From Peribacillus loiseleuriae (GTDB lineage: Bacteria; Bacillota; Bacilli; Bacillales; DSM-1321), in contig NZ_LFZW01000001.1 in the NCBI RefSeq assembly GCF_001183985.1, positions 3,524,059 to 3,588,058 of the forward strand: a stretch of DNA of 64,000 nt, given 5' to 3'. The notes under the pieces were generated by a model. That model did no database searches. It saw only the letters and a list, made by a program, of their open reading frames with translations, and was not told where the DNA came from. How positions within the stretch are numbered: the stretch's first letter is position 1; each line of letters starts with the position of its first letter. A program made the position numbers and the translations under genes. Positions 53,799 through 63,420 of the stretch are shown here, piece after piece.

Positions 53799-55283
53799 TT
53801 AATAGGCCAATAAAGCCTGCCTCTTTTCGTTCAATTCTCTAACGATTTTCTCATATTCCGCTAACTGTTGCTTCAGCTGATTCTTTCTATTCCCAATCAT
53901 CCGCATTACTTCTTTCGGATTCGGGCCACCTTGAATCTTTCTAATTCCCACAAAATATTCAGGTGAGATGATTTTCTGCCATTCTGCTTCGGTAATTTGC
54001 ACCGAAACAAATTCAGCAATGATCTTGTTGATGTCTTGTGTGTCCCAGTCATATAACTCCTTCCGTTCACAAATCGATTGTTTGGCGATGTGACTAGCTA
54101 TGGAATGAGCTTTTCTAAACGGGATTCCATAATCACGAGAAAGCGTATCGGCTAATTCTGTTACTGTGATACTTGATTTGGCAGCCATTTTCTTTGCATG
54201 CTCTTCATTTACTTTTAACGTAGCAATGACGGCATACATTAGTTTCATCACGCGACTTGCGTTTGTAAAGGCGCGATATAAATGTGGCTGTAGGTCATCT
54301 TCTGTATCGACGATGTCGCCAAATGGCGTATTATGAATCATCTGAATCGCACTAAGCGCGTCCCCATAACTACTACTGGCAATTGAGCGGGAATGTTCAA
54401 TCGAAACAGGATTTCTTTTTTGCGGCATGATGCTGCTCACTTGTACATACGGATCGGCCACATAAAAGGTGCCAAACTCTCTTGTCACATGTTGCAAGAA
54501 ATCTTGTATCCATCTGCCGGTATTCACCATGCACGTCATCAGTGCTGTTGCTGTTTCGATTAAATAATCCGCTCCGGCAATCGAATCATAAGAGTTTTCA
54601 ACAATCTCATCAAAACCGAGCAGTTCAGCGGTACGATTGCGACTAATGGGAAAACCCGTTGTCGTCAAAGCAGCCGCTCCTAGCGGAGATTGGTTCACCG
54701 TTTTATAGGCAGCCCAGAACCGGCCGACATCTCTTTGCAACACATCATAAATCGCTAGAAAATAATGACCTAATGTTGTCGGCTGTGCTGGTTGTGTATG
54801 CGTATACCCAGTGATATACGTTTCAGTATGCTTTTCTGCCTGCACCAATAATGATTCGCTCAATTGATTGGCATAGCCGATGAATTGCAGAAGATGGCCC
54901 CGCAAAACGAGCCGATACATCGCAACGCCCATATCATTCCGGCTACGACCGATATGAATCTTGCCTGCCAACTCATCTCCAATTTCTTCACCAATCTTTG
55001 CTTCCATCATGAAAAATAAATCTTCAAATTGCGGCTGGTAGGATACTAAAGTCAGATCTGTTTGTGCCACCTTCCGAATGCCAGCCAACATCGTATTGGC
55101 TTCCTCCACTTTAATGATTTTCTGTTCACAAAGCATAATCACATGGGCCCGATGAATATCAAACATGACATGAAATAAGTAATCTCGTTGATCATTAAAA
55201 ACCGGCTTTAACAACTCTTCAACATAGGTTTTCCCCGGAAATACACGGCCTTCATTTTTGATAAATTCATCCAACTTGCTCAT
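53799..55283 (-). CDS. Argininosuccinate-lyase-family enzyme
   Basis: 494 residues, fumarase/aspartase superfamily. Conserved parts are KIHIGRSRNDMGVAMYRL, GYTHTQPAQPTTLGHYFL, LGAAALTTTGFPISR and the signature SSIMPQKRNPVS. Compared with canonical ArgH (GSSxMPQKKNPD) the residues flanking the signature differ (V before SSIM, V after NP), and the protein is somewhat longer. No argG is near. It closes an ABC-importer operon, so it may cleave an imported C-N-linked succinyl compound, as EDDS lyase does, rather than make arginine. Substrate unknown. Confidence 0.85.
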   Translation of the reverse strand: MSKLDEFIKNEGRVFPGKTYVEELLKPVFNDQRDYLFHVMFDIHRAHVIMLCEQKIIKVEEANTMLAGIRKVAQTDLTLVSYQPQFEDLFFMMEAKIGEEIGDELAGKIHIGRSRNDMGVAMYRLVLRGHLLQFIGYANQLSESLLVQAEKHTETYITGYTHTQPAQPTTLGHYFLAIYDVLQRDVGRFWAAYKTVNQSPLGAAALTTTGFPISRNRTAELLGFDEIVENSYDSIAGADYLIETATALMTCMVNTGRWIQDFLQHVTREFGTFYVADPYVQVSSIMPQKRNPVSIEHSRSIASSSYGDALSAIQMIHNTPFGDIVDTEDDLQPHLYRAFTNASRVMKLMYAVIATLKVNEEHAKKMAAKSSITVTELADTLSRDYGIPFRKAHSIASHIAKQSICERKELYDWDTQDINKIIAEFVSVQITEAEWQKIISPEYFVGIRKIQGGPNPKEVMRMIGNRKNQLKQQLAEYEKIVRELNEKRQALLAY

Positions 55284-55297
55284 TTTTACACCACCAT

Positions 55298-56998
55298 TTA
55301 TAAGGCTTTTTCAGCTTTAATTCCAAAAAATTTGTTCGAAATAAAGAGGACTATCACAATCAACGTAATCTGAATCATCCCGTAAGCAGCAGCCTGCCCC
55401 ATATTGAACATGCGAAGCTGGTTCATAATTTCAATCGATATGGGTCGGTTTGAAATCGTATACAATAAGACAGACGTTGGAAATTCGCCAACCGATTCAA
55501 TAAACGCTAATAATGTCCCTGATAAAACACCAGGCATAATAATTGGCAAAATCACTTTTCTAAACGTATAAAACCACTTGGCTCCTAAATTTCTCGCTGC
55601 CTCCTCAATGGAATCATCCAACTGTTCTAACACTGCGTTCGTCGAGCGGACAACGAGCGGAATATGCCGGATGAAATAGGCAAGCGGCAAAATCCAATAT
55701 GTGCCAACTAATATTTGACCGAAAGAAAAAACGCTCGGCTCATTAAAAGCGAAAACTAAATTCATCCCAATAACAGTCGCCGGCAATGCCCACGGAATCA
55801 TGACGAGAATATCAACGAAGCTTTTGCCAACAAATTTTCGTTTTACCAACACATAAGAAGCGATTACACCAAAAACCAAGTTTCCTACCGTAGCAATTAC
55901 AGCCATGATTAAGCTGTTTTTTAACGGCTTGAATATATTTGGGTCCGCAAACAAAAGCCGATAATTCTCAACATTAAATACCGACGGGTACGTTTGCCAC
56001 GTCCATGTCCCATCTGGTACAAGTGAAAGCAACAAGATCGTAAAATGCGGCAAAAGTAAAACCAATACGCCAATCATACCAAAGCCAACCATCACCCACT
56101 TCAGCAGTGGATTTTTCACTTCACTCCTGTGTGCACCAATTCCTTTTGTAGCCATTCGATAATCTTTCCGATTTTGATACCAACGCATAAATAATAGAAA
56201 GGAAATTGAAACAATCGAGAGTATGACCGATTGTGTCGCAGCAATTTCCATATCGCCATTAATTTTCGAGAAATAAATTTGTAGACTCAAAACCCGATAT
56301 CCACCCGCTAATAGAAACGGAGCACTGAATGAAGCCATTGAGATCATAAATACAAGCAATGACGCAGCAACGATGGCAGGTGTTAATAATGGCAATGTCA
56401 CCTTCCAAAACACTTTGAACTTATTTGCCCCTAAATTGTAAGCCGCCTCTTCTAAAGAAGGGTCGATTTTATTAATCGCGGCTGATACCGTCATATAGAA
56501 ATACACATACATCGTATAGGCATGCACAATCAAAATTCCGGAAACGCCGCCAATTTTAAAAGGGACTTTTTCCAGACCAAACAAATCTTTCATCGCGTTC
56601 GGAATCATTCCAGATTCCCCATACAAAAACATAAATGCCATTACACCGACTAGTGATGGTAGAACGATTGGCAAAATTGCGGCCGTTGAAAAGAAACTTC
56701 GACCCGGAAAATCGTAACGGTTAAAAATAATCGCCAGTGGAATCCCGATTAAGGCACTAACGAATACACTCAAAATCGAAATATACACCGAGTTCCATAA
56801 AGCTTCTAAGTTGGTTTTCGATTCCTGCACGAAAAAGTCCTGATAATTTCCGAATGAAATCGCCCCGTCTTTTTGTAAGCTTTCAAAAAAGGTTCGTAAA
56901 GACGGATAAAGAACATAGGCGACGAGCACGAATACGACTGGGATTAGAAGCCAAATCGTTAATCTCGTATCACGGTTTTTAATCATTGGCATCACCAC
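55298..56998 (-). CDS. Fused double ABC permease (FbpB/AfuB type)
   Basis: 566 residues, two binding-protein-dependent permease domains in tandem (about 1-270 and 290-566), each with an EAA loop: SLEEAAYNLGANKFKVFWKV and SIEEAARNLGAKWFYTFRKV. This fused form is typical of iron, phosphonate or hexose-phosphate importers. It overlaps the ATPase gene by 20 bp. The true start may be an ATG 6 or 12 bases downstream of the GTG at 56998. Confidence 0.9.
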   Translation of the reverse strand: MVMPMIKNRDTRLTIWLLIPVVFVLVAYVLYPSLRTFFESLQKDGAISFGNYQDFFVQESKTNLEALWNSVYISILSVFVSALIGIPLAIIFNRYDFPGRSFFSTAAILPIVLPSLVGVMAFMFLYGESGMIPNAMKDLFGLEKVPFKIGGVSGILIVHAYTMYVYFYMTVSAAINKIDPSLEEAAYNLGANKFKVFWKVTLPLLTPAIVAASLLVFMISMASFSAPFLLAGGYRVLSLQIYFSKINGDMEIAATQSVILSIVSISFLLFMRWYQNRKDYRMATKGIGAHRSEVKNPLLKWVMVGFGMIGVLVLLLPHFTILLLSLVPDGTWTWQTYPSVFNVENYRLLFADPNIFKPLKNSLIMAVIATVGNLVFGVIASYVLVKRKFVGKSFVDILVMIPWALPATVIGMNLVFAFNEPSVFSFGQILVGTYWILPLAYFIRHIPLVVRSTNAVLEQLDDSIEEAARNLGAKWFYTFRKVILPIIMPGVLSGTLLAFIESVGEFPTSVLLYTISNRPISIEIMNQLRMFNMGQAAAYGMIQITLIVIVLFISNKFFGIKAEKAL

Positions 56999-58085
56999 TT
57001 ATGACAGGAATCAGGCGGAGTTGTTTTTCAGGAAGTTCTACATACACGTCCTTCCCTTGATAAAAATAGCCGAATTCATGGGTATTCAACACATCCACCC
57101 GTAATGTTACATGTCCAACTTGTACCAGCACATTAACAATCGATCCAAAAAATTGCACAGCTTCTATTTTCCCCTTTAAAACATTCGTTTGATCTTCAGC
57201 AGTATCGAGAATTCGAATGGCTTCAGGACGAATGGAAACAGCCAAATCCCCTTTATTTAACTCGCCTTCATTCGCGTGATTATGGACAATAAGTTTTACT
57301 GGTTCGCCATCATTTTTTAACGTAACCGCTATATTCTCTTGTTCGACACGATTGACTTGAACAGGCAATAGATTAATTTCTCCGATAAAACTTGCTACGA
57401 AATCATTGGCAGGCTGGTTATAAATTTCTGCAGGTGTCCCAACTTGATGACATACCCCATAATTGAAAACAGCTATCCGATCACTCATCGATAACGCCTC
57501 TGCCTGATCATGTGTCACATAAATGGTCGTAATCTTATAATCCCGCTGCAGCCGTAAAATCTCTGCTCTCATTTCATCGCGAAGCTTAGCATCTAAATTA
57601 CTTAACGGCTCATCCAACAAGAGGATTTCCGGTTCGATAACGAGTGCTCTGGCCAAAGCTACCCGCTGCTGTTGTCCGCCACTCAACTGGCTCACTTGTC
57701 GATTCGAATAATTCTCTAGTCTCACTTTACGTAGCACTTCCAGTACCTTGCCTTTTACATCAGCAGCTGAAACCTTTCGCACACGCAAGCCAAATGCTAC
57801 ATTTTCAAACACCGTCATGTGAGGAAAAAGAGCATAGTTTTGAAAAACCATGCCCGTATTCCGTTTCTCAGGAGGTACTCGCGTCATATCTCTTTCGCCA
57901 AAGCGGACGACACCTTTTGTTGGATAATAAAACCCAGCGATCATTCGAAGGGTTGTCGTTTTCCCACAACCACTTGGTCCTAAAAAGGTGAAGAACTCGC
58001 CGTCTTTAATATCTAGATTCAAGTGATTGACAGCTATCGTTTTGCCGAAGGCTTTTTGGACATTCTCTATTTGTATCGACGCCAT
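56979..58085 (-). CDS. ABC transporter ATP-binding protein (PotA/FbpC type)
   Basis: About 368 residues. Walker A GPSGCGKTTTLRMIAG, Q-loop FQNYALFPHM, signature LSGGQQQRVALARAL, Walker B ILLLDEPLSNLD, His switch YVTHDQAEALSM, and a C-terminal TOBE domain (SIRPEAIRI). Powers the fused permease. ATG at 58085, 14 bases after the binding-protein stop. Confidence 0.93.
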   Translation of the reverse strand: MASIQIENVQKAFGKTIAVNHLNLDIKDGEFFTFLGPSGCGKTTTLRMIAGFYYPTKGVVRFGERDMTRVPPEKRNTGMVFQNYALFPHMTVFENVAFGLRVRKVSAADVKGKVLEVLRKVRLENYSNRQVSQLSGGQQQRVALARALVIEPEILLLDEPLSNLDAKLRDEMRAEILRLQRDYKITTIYVTHDQAEALSMSDRIAVFNYGVCHQVGTPAEIYNQPANDFVASFIGEINLLPVQVNRVEQENIAVTLKNDGEPVKLIVHNHANEGELNKGDLAVSIRPEAIRILDTAEDQTNVLKGKIEAVQFFGSIVNVLVQVGHVTLRVDVLNTHEFGYFYQGKDVYVELPEKQLRLIPVISGDAND

Positions 58086-58099
58086 CAAAACGCACTTCC

Positions 58100-59191
58100 T
58101 TATTCTTTAATTTCTTTATTTCCGCTTTTAATATTTTCATCCCAATATTTCATCCATTCATCGCCTTTTTCTTGGAAAACGTTCCAGTCAATATCCATCG
58201 CTTTAATTTCTGTATTCGTGATCCAGTCAGGTAAGTCCGTCACATCACTTCTTGTCGGAATTCGATAAAATTCCTCTGCTAAGATTTTCGCAGCTTCTGG
58301 TGTATTGACAAACTCATAAAAGGCCTCTGCTGCTTTTGGATGCTTGGCTCCTTCAACAATCGCAATTCCTTCAGTCAACACCGGTGTCCCACTTTCAGGG
58401 ATGACAAACTCAAACGGATAATTTTTATTTTCCTTCAACATCACGACATCTGGCATCGCCCAAACAGACAGTGAACCTTCTCCTTTGGCCACTTTGTTAT
58501 ACATCATTTCTGGGTTAGCTGAATATTCTTTCGTGTTTTGGTCGAGCTTCGTCAACCAATCATAGCCTGCTTTTGGATCATTCGTGTCTTTATACGTACG
58601 ATAAATCATCGAAGAAAAAATCGTTCTCATCGTTCCTGATGCAAGCGGATAGCGGATGATAATTTCATCTTTCCACTTCGGATCAAGCAACTCATCCCAA
58701 TCTTTCGGAACTTCGTCTTTTGAAAGCTTTTTGCTGTTATACATGATGACTTCAGGCGTCTGGCTCGTACCTGTCCAATACCAATCTGGATCACGGAATC
58801 CTTCATCAAGACTAGTAGAATAAGTAGGTTGATAGGCAGCTAACAGACCATCGTCCTTTGCTTGGTTAAAGTTCGTGGAAGGGGCTCCCCACCAAACATC
58901 GGCCTGTGGATTATTCTTCTCTGATCGCACACGGTCAAGAATTTCCTGAGAGCCCATATCCAGCCACTCTACATCAATGTTATATTTTTCTTCAAATTGC
59001 TTCTCAAACTTGGATAATATGTCTTTTCCATGTGGTGAATACACGACAATCTTATCTTCCAACGCATTTTTTTCTTCCTTTGCACCGTCTGCATTCGAAT
59101 TTGTCTTCGTATTTGTATTACTACATCCAGAAATCAATAACGCTGCAGATAATGTCAACACGGAAACAATTGACTTTTTCTTATTTTTCAT
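58100..59191 (-). CDS. ABC solute-binding lipoprotein (FbpA/PotD-like)
   Basis: 363 residues. Lipobox LISGC (residues about 19-23), then an extracellular-binding-protein family 1 fold (KIVVYSPHGKDILSKFEKQF; ADVWWGAPSTNFNQAKDDGL). The adjacent tyrosines that bind Fe in FbpA are not evident, so iron is less likely than an organic substrate. Its start overlaps the ROK stop by four bases (ATGA), so the two are coupled. GAGGGGGA precedes the ATG. Confidence 0.88.
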   Translation of the reverse strand: MKNKKKSIVSVLTLSAALLISGCSNTNTKTNSNADGAKEEKNALEDKIVVYSPHGKDILSKFEKQFEEKYNIDVEWLDMGSQEILDRVRSEKNNPQADVWWGAPSTNFNQAKDDGLLAAYQPTYSTSLDEGFRDPDWYWTGTSQTPEVIMYNSKKLSKDEVPKDWDELLDPKWKDEIIIRYPLASGTMRTIFSSMIYRTYKDTNDPKAGYDWLTKLDQNTKEYSANPEMMYNKVAKGEGSLSVWAMPDVVMLKENKNYPFEFVIPESGTPVLTEGIAIVEGAKHPKAAEAFYEFVNTPEAAKILAEEFYRIPTRSDVTDLPDWITNTEIKAMDIDWNVFQEKGDEWMKYWDENIKSGNKEIKE

Positions 59192-60417
59192 AAAAAATCC
59201 CCCTCATCATGAACATTCAAAATGCTCTCATGTTCTCTCAAAAATAGTGATACCGCTCCTAAGACGCCTGCGTTTTCTCCAAGCCTTGAAGTTGTTATTT
59301 CTACTAGACTTGGCAGATAAGGTTCTACAATCTCTTGAATTCTAGGTAAAATGTATGCAGCTGAATGTAATACACCACCTCCTAAAATAACAATCTCTGG
59401 ATTTAGTAAACTTGTAGCATTGACAATTGCGTACGCCAAATGTTCAAGCGCTTCATCAATAACCGCAGTCGCTAGAATGTCTCCTTTTTTTGCAAACCAA
59501 AAAGCTTCTTCGCCTACTAATTCAGAGGACTTCGCCTGTTCATATAATGCATGCTCAGGGTCATTTTGGACAGCTCTGGTAAAATGTGCGCCAATCGACT
59601 TCCCTCCAGCGACACTTTCCAAATAGCCATATCTGTGGAAAATCGGCTTAAATTCACGTTTCATCTCGTCTTTGTTCGTCACCATATAGCCAATTTCTCC
59701 AGCTGCACTTGATGCCCCTCTATATAATTGGTTATTCAAGATGATACCGCTGCCAATTCCTGTGCCAACCGCAATAAACAGCACATTTCGTTTATTCTTT
59801 GCGTTCCCCAACCACTGTTCACCAAGTGCAGCCGCATTCACATCATTGTCGACATAAATCGGAAAATCAAAGTAGCGTCTTGCTTCTGCTATAAACGGAT
59901 ATTGAATCCATCCTAAGCTCGGAGCCTCAATCACTAAGCCGCTTTTCGTTTGAGTGATCCCGGGAATACCTACGCCCATTCCTAAAATCCGCTCTTTCGC
60001 AATCTGATTCTTGGTAATCAATCGATCCGTTTCAAGCGCCATTTGCTTAAGGAGGCCGGATTGCAAATACGTAGTTGTTGAAAAACTCGTTTCAGCAAGA
60101 ATGTTGCCATTTAAGTCACATAGCACGATTTTTACATTCGTCCCACCAATATCTGCTCCGATGATAAAAGCTTTTCGTTCATTAAAGAATAGCTGAATCG
60201 GTCGCCTCCCACCTTGGGAAGAGGATTCACCGCTTCCTTTCTCGACGACCCATTTTTCATAGATGAGTTCATCTACAAGTTGAGAAACAGTCGGTTTGCT
60301 GAGACCAAGCTTAACCGCTATCTCAGCTCTTGAGATCGGCGAACAATCTTTTATACATTGAATAATTCTTTTTTTATTAACGAATTTTAGATGACTGGGT
60401 GTTCGTTTAAAACTCAT
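59188..60417 (-). CDS. ROK-family transcriptional repressor (XylR/NagC-like)
   Basis: About 409 residues. Winged HTH (about 20-65; SRAEIAVKLGLSKPTVSQLV) and ROK sugar-kinase-like domain (IGADIGGTNVKIVLCDLNG; YVDNDVNAAALGEQWLG; VAVGTGIGSGIILNNQLYRG). The usual zinc motif CxCGxxGCxE is missing; the equivalent region reads FHRYGYLESVAGG. The Asp of DND is kept. It heads the ABC-lyase operon and is divergent from the PIG-L gene. Two palindromes in the divergent region are probable operators. Effector likely a sugar or amino sugar. Confidence 0.9.
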   Translation of the reverse strand: MSFKRTPSHLKFVNKKRIIQCIKDCSPISRAEIAVKLGLSKPTVSQLVDELIYEKWVVEKGSGESSSQGGRRPIQLFFNERKAFIIGADIGGTNVKIVLCDLNGNILAETSFSTTTYLQSGLLKQMALETDRLITKNQIAKERILGMGVGIPGITQTKSGLVIEAPSLGWIQYPFIAEARRYFDFPIYVDNDVNAAALGEQWLGNAKNKRNVLFIAVGTGIGSGIILNNQLYRGASSAAGEIGYMVTNKDEMKREFKPIFHRYGYLESVAGGKSIGAHFTRAVQNDPEHALYEQAKSSELVGEEAFWFAKKGDILATAVIDEALEHLAYAIVNATSLLNPEIVILGGGVLHSAAYILPRIQEIVEPYLPSLVEITTSRLGENAGVLGAVSLFLREHESILNVHDEGDFL

Positions 60418-60436
60418 CACATCACGGCCTTACCTG

Positions 60437-60467
60437 TTTAGTTAGTCAATCTACCTAATTAACTAAA
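60437..60467. promoter_or_regulatory. Candidate ROK operator 1
   Basis: TTTAGTTA - 15 bases - TAACTAAA, the architecture of XylR-type operators, 20 bases upstream of the ROK start. Confidence 0.65.
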
Positions 60468-60603
60468 ATATACCTTATTAGGATAATATGAACAAGTTAT
60501 TTTTTAATTATTTTAAATATTCGGTTTTTAATAGTTATTAAGTATCATTTACAATTATAACCAAGCGTGCTATTTATTTAGATAAGCTTTTTTTATCCAG
60601 TTC

Positions 60604-60622
60604 GTTAGGTAATATTACTAAC
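60604..60622. promoter_or_regulatory. Candidate ROK operator 2
   Basis: GTTAGGTAATATTACTAAC, a near-perfect 19-bp palindrome about 55 bases upstream of the PIG-L gene. It shares the GTTAG/CTAAC theme with operator 1. Confidence 0.55.
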
Positions 60623-60676
60623 CTACTAGGCATAGACTTCAAAGAAGCTTAACTAAAATCGAAAGGGGTTACAAGT

Positions 60677-63184
60677 ATGAAAAAGGTTTTAATCACTTGG
60701 CTTTCTCTCGTGATCGTATTTTCACTCGTACCGATCACAGGTAGTGCAAACGAACCGAACAAACCAGATGTGGCGTTGTGGAATGCAGTCAAACCGCTTG
60801 AAACGACCGTTACATTCTTAAACAGTGGCGCTCATCCTGATGATGAACGCAGCGATTTTCTCGCCTTTTTATCGAGGGGATTAGGTGTAAAAACATCAAG
60901 TCTGATCGCCAACCGCGGGGAAGGCGGACAAAATGAAATCGGCAATGAACTGGATAATGCTCTCGGAATTATCCGCTCTAGAGAAATGATTGAAGCAGCC
61001 AAAATTACCGGAGTAAAAGCTTATCATCTTAGTGAAACAACCTCTGATCCGATTTATGATTTCGGCTTTTCGAAAACATCTGCAGAAACATTAGCAAAAT
61101 GGGGCGAAGATTTAACGTATGAACGGGTGATTCGCTTTATCCGTACATATCAGCCCGATATTTTGATGCCATCCTTTCAAGATGATGATACCCAGCATGG
61201 CCATCATCGTACCATGACGATTTTAAGTGAACGAGCTTTTAAAGATGCAGCAGATCCAAAAATTTTCCCACAACAATTGAAACAAGGACTATCGGTATGG
61301 CAAGTGAAAAAGTTATACCTACCTGTTTCCACTAAAGAGCAAGCGACTACATCTATCGAAATTGGTGCCTTTGACCCCATATATGGCATGACCTATCCAC
61401 AACTAGGCGAACAATCACGTTATATGCACAAAAGCCAAGGAATGGGCTCTGATATCCCAGCAGCACCTCGCCAAGTTCATTTAGAATTGAAACAAACTGC
61501 TGTTGACACAAAAGGCAAGTCAGACCTATTTGCCGGAGTTCCTTATAATTTTACCGAGTGGTCTGCTAAACTGCCAAGCTCAGCGTCAAAATTAAGGACT
61601 GAATTCATAAATGTGCAGCGAAATTTGAACGCGGTTGTTGCCGCCTATCCAAATGAACATCATGTCTTCACAACATCACAAACCGCACTGTCTGATGTAA
61701 GGTCACTTACAGCACAAATAAAGAAGGCAAGGCTTGGCAATGAGTTGGAAAATGATTTACTCCACAAGCTTTCCTTAAAAGAAGAACAGTTACAAACTGT
61801 CAGTTATGTCTCTTCAGGCTTAGACGTTCAAGCAAAAGCAGCTTCTACCATCCTTACAAAAGAGCAAAAAACAAGCGCAACCGTTACCGTGAAGAATACA
61901 GGTGAGCAAACGTTGAAAAAAGTCACAGCTTCATTGGATACGCCAAAAGGCTGGAAAGCAAAAACAAAATCGAAAGCAATCAATCTAGCGCCCAATCAAT
62001 CAACGACCATTACCTACGAGATTGACGTGCCAAAAGATGCAGACTATTATCACGCCTATCATGAACCAGCACTTACAACAATCATTTCTTATGAATTCGG
62101 GAATACTAAAACAACAGTAATCGAGGAATTAGAAGGCACCGTCGCTGTTCTACCAGATGTCAGTCTCACCCTTTCTCCTGAAGACATCGTCGTCAACACC
62201 GCAGACAGGCAAAAAGAAATACCAGTGACCGTCACGGTGAAAAATTATCGAGATGGAAAAACATCCGCTAACATTGCTTTACACACACCAAAGGATTGGA
62301 AAGTTTCTCCTAGCAAATCAACCGTTTCATTTACGAAAAAATCAGAAGAAAAGCAAGTGAAGTTCACTGTTACACCACCGAAAACGATTCAAGATGGGAA
62401 GTATACGCTAACAGCTCAAGCTACGGTCAATGGAAAAACATTCAATTCGACAATTCAAGAAATTTCCTATGACCACATCGGAACGTTCTATTATCAATAT
62501 CCAGCTGCAATCAACACCGTTGCATTTGAGCTATTAAAGCCAGCCTCATTAAAAGTTGGCTATATTGAAAGCGGATTCGACAAAGTAGCCGATTACTTAA
62601 GTAACGCAGGTCTTACTATTACGAAACTGACAGCAACAGATTTAGCATCCGGTGACTTAAGTCAATACGATACGATTGTGACCGGCATTCGCGCTTACTT
62701 GTCACGCGAAGATTTAAAAGCAAATAATGCTCGCTTACTGCAATATGTAGAAAATGGCGGACATCTTGTTGTGCAATATCACAAACCTGGAGATGGATGG
62801 GATGAAAAAACGACGGCTCCCTATCCACTTACAATTGGCAATCCATCGATTAAATGGAGAGTGACCGATGAAAAGGCTGCAGTCAACGTCCTAAAACCAG
62901 AATCAGCGCTTTTCAACTACCCGAACAAAATCACAACAAAAGATTGGGACAATTGGGTGCAAGAAAGAGGATTATACTTCCCAATGAAGTGGGATCCACA
63001 CTTTGAAACATTCATTTCCATGGCCGATCCAAATGAAGAACCATTTGATAGTGGCATCCTGATGGCACAATACGGCAAAGGGACCTATCTCTACACCAAT
63101 CTTGTCCTCTACCGCCAAATCCAAAGCCAAGTGCCAGGCGGATATCGGATTTTGACAAACTTGATTAGTTACGGAGCGGAATAA
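60677..63184 (+). CDS. Secreted PIG-L deacetylase with NEW3-like and ThuA-like domains
   Basis: 835 residues. Signal peptide (about 1-24; ITWLSLVIVFSLVPITGSA). PIG-L/LmbE deacetylase domain (about 45-230) with zinc ligands in SGAHPDDERSDF and the His of DTQHGHHRTMT. Two NEW3-type beta-sandwich repeats (about 385-480, TVTVKNTGEQTLKKVTASLD; about 500-600, VTVTVKNYRDGKTSANIALH). C-terminal glutamine-amidotransferase/ThuA-like domain (about 620-835; YDTIVTGIRAYLS, GGHLVVQYHKPGDGW). AAAGGGG precedes the ATG. It probably removes N-acetyl groups from extracellular amino sugars. Confidence 0.88.
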   Translation: MKKVLITWLSLVIVFSLVPITGSANEPNKPDVALWNAVKPLETTVTFLNSGAHPDDERSDFLAFLSRGLGVKTSSLIANRGEGGQNEIGNELDNALGIIRSREMIEAAKITGVKAYHLSETTSDPIYDFGFSKTSAETLAKWGEDLTYERVIRFIRTYQPDILMPSFQDDDTQHGHHRTMTILSERAFKDAADPKIFPQQLKQGLSVWQVKKLYLPVSTKEQATTSIEIGAFDPIYGMTYPQLGEQSRYMHKSQGMGSDIPAAPRQVHLELKQTAVDTKGKSDLFAGVPYNFTEWSAKLPSSASKLRTEFINVQRNLNAVVAAYPNEHHVFTTSQTALSDVRSLTAQIKKARLGNELENDLLHKLSLKEEQLQTVSYVSSGLDVQAKAASTILTKEQKTSATVTVKNTGEQTLKKVTASLDTPKGWKAKTKSKAINLAPNQSTTITYEIDVPKDADYYHAYHEPALTTIISYEFGNTKTTVIEELEGTVAVLPDVSLTLSPEDIVVNTADRQKEIPVTVTVKNYRDGKTSANIALHTPKDWKVSPSKSTVSFTKKSEEKQVKFTVTPPKTIQDGKYTLTAQATVNGKTFNSTIQEISYDHIGTFYYQYPAAINTVAFELLKPASLKVGYIESGFDKVADYLSNAGLTITKLTATDLASGDLSQYDTIVTGIRAYLSREDLKANNARLLQYVENGGHLVVQYHKPGDGWDEKTTAPYPLTIGNPSIKWRVTDEKAAVNVLKPESALFNYPNKITTKDWDNWVQERGLYFPMKWDPHFETFISMADPNEEPFDSGILMAQYGKGTYLYTNLVLYRQIQSQVPGGYRILTNLISYGAE

Positions 63185-63420
63185 ATACATGAATAAGCCT
63201 ATGCATGCGTGATGTGTGCATAGGCTTATTGTTAGGTCGGGACCGACATGAAGCTGAGGCAATGTTTTCATGACTGGCGCTTAATATTAACTTTAGGCGT
63301 GGTAATTCATTAAATCATTAATCTAAATTTAGGAAGTCAAGACTAAAAATGACACTAGTTAGTTATGAAGTTATTTCAAAAACCGATAGATAAGGTGAGC
63401 GTATCAATAACTTTTCAATA
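63185..63420. other. Intergenic region between convergent genes
   Basis: Contains the hairpin at 63192-63230 and otherwise nothing recognisable. Confidence 0.5.
63192..63230. terminator. Hairpin after the PIG-L gene
   Basis: AATAAGCCTATGCA…TGCATAGGCTTATT, a perfect 14-bp stem; weak T-tract (TTATTGTTA). Confidence 0.75.

Noticed and set aside
53799-55283. Calling the lyase argH
   Set aside because: No argG or other arginine genes are near, the operon is an importer locus, and residues around the signature loop differ from typical ArgH; family-level naming is safer.
58100-59191. Calling the ABC transporter an iron importer
   Set aside because: The binding protein does not show the paired tyrosines expected for FbpA iron ligands, and the operon content points to an organic substrate.
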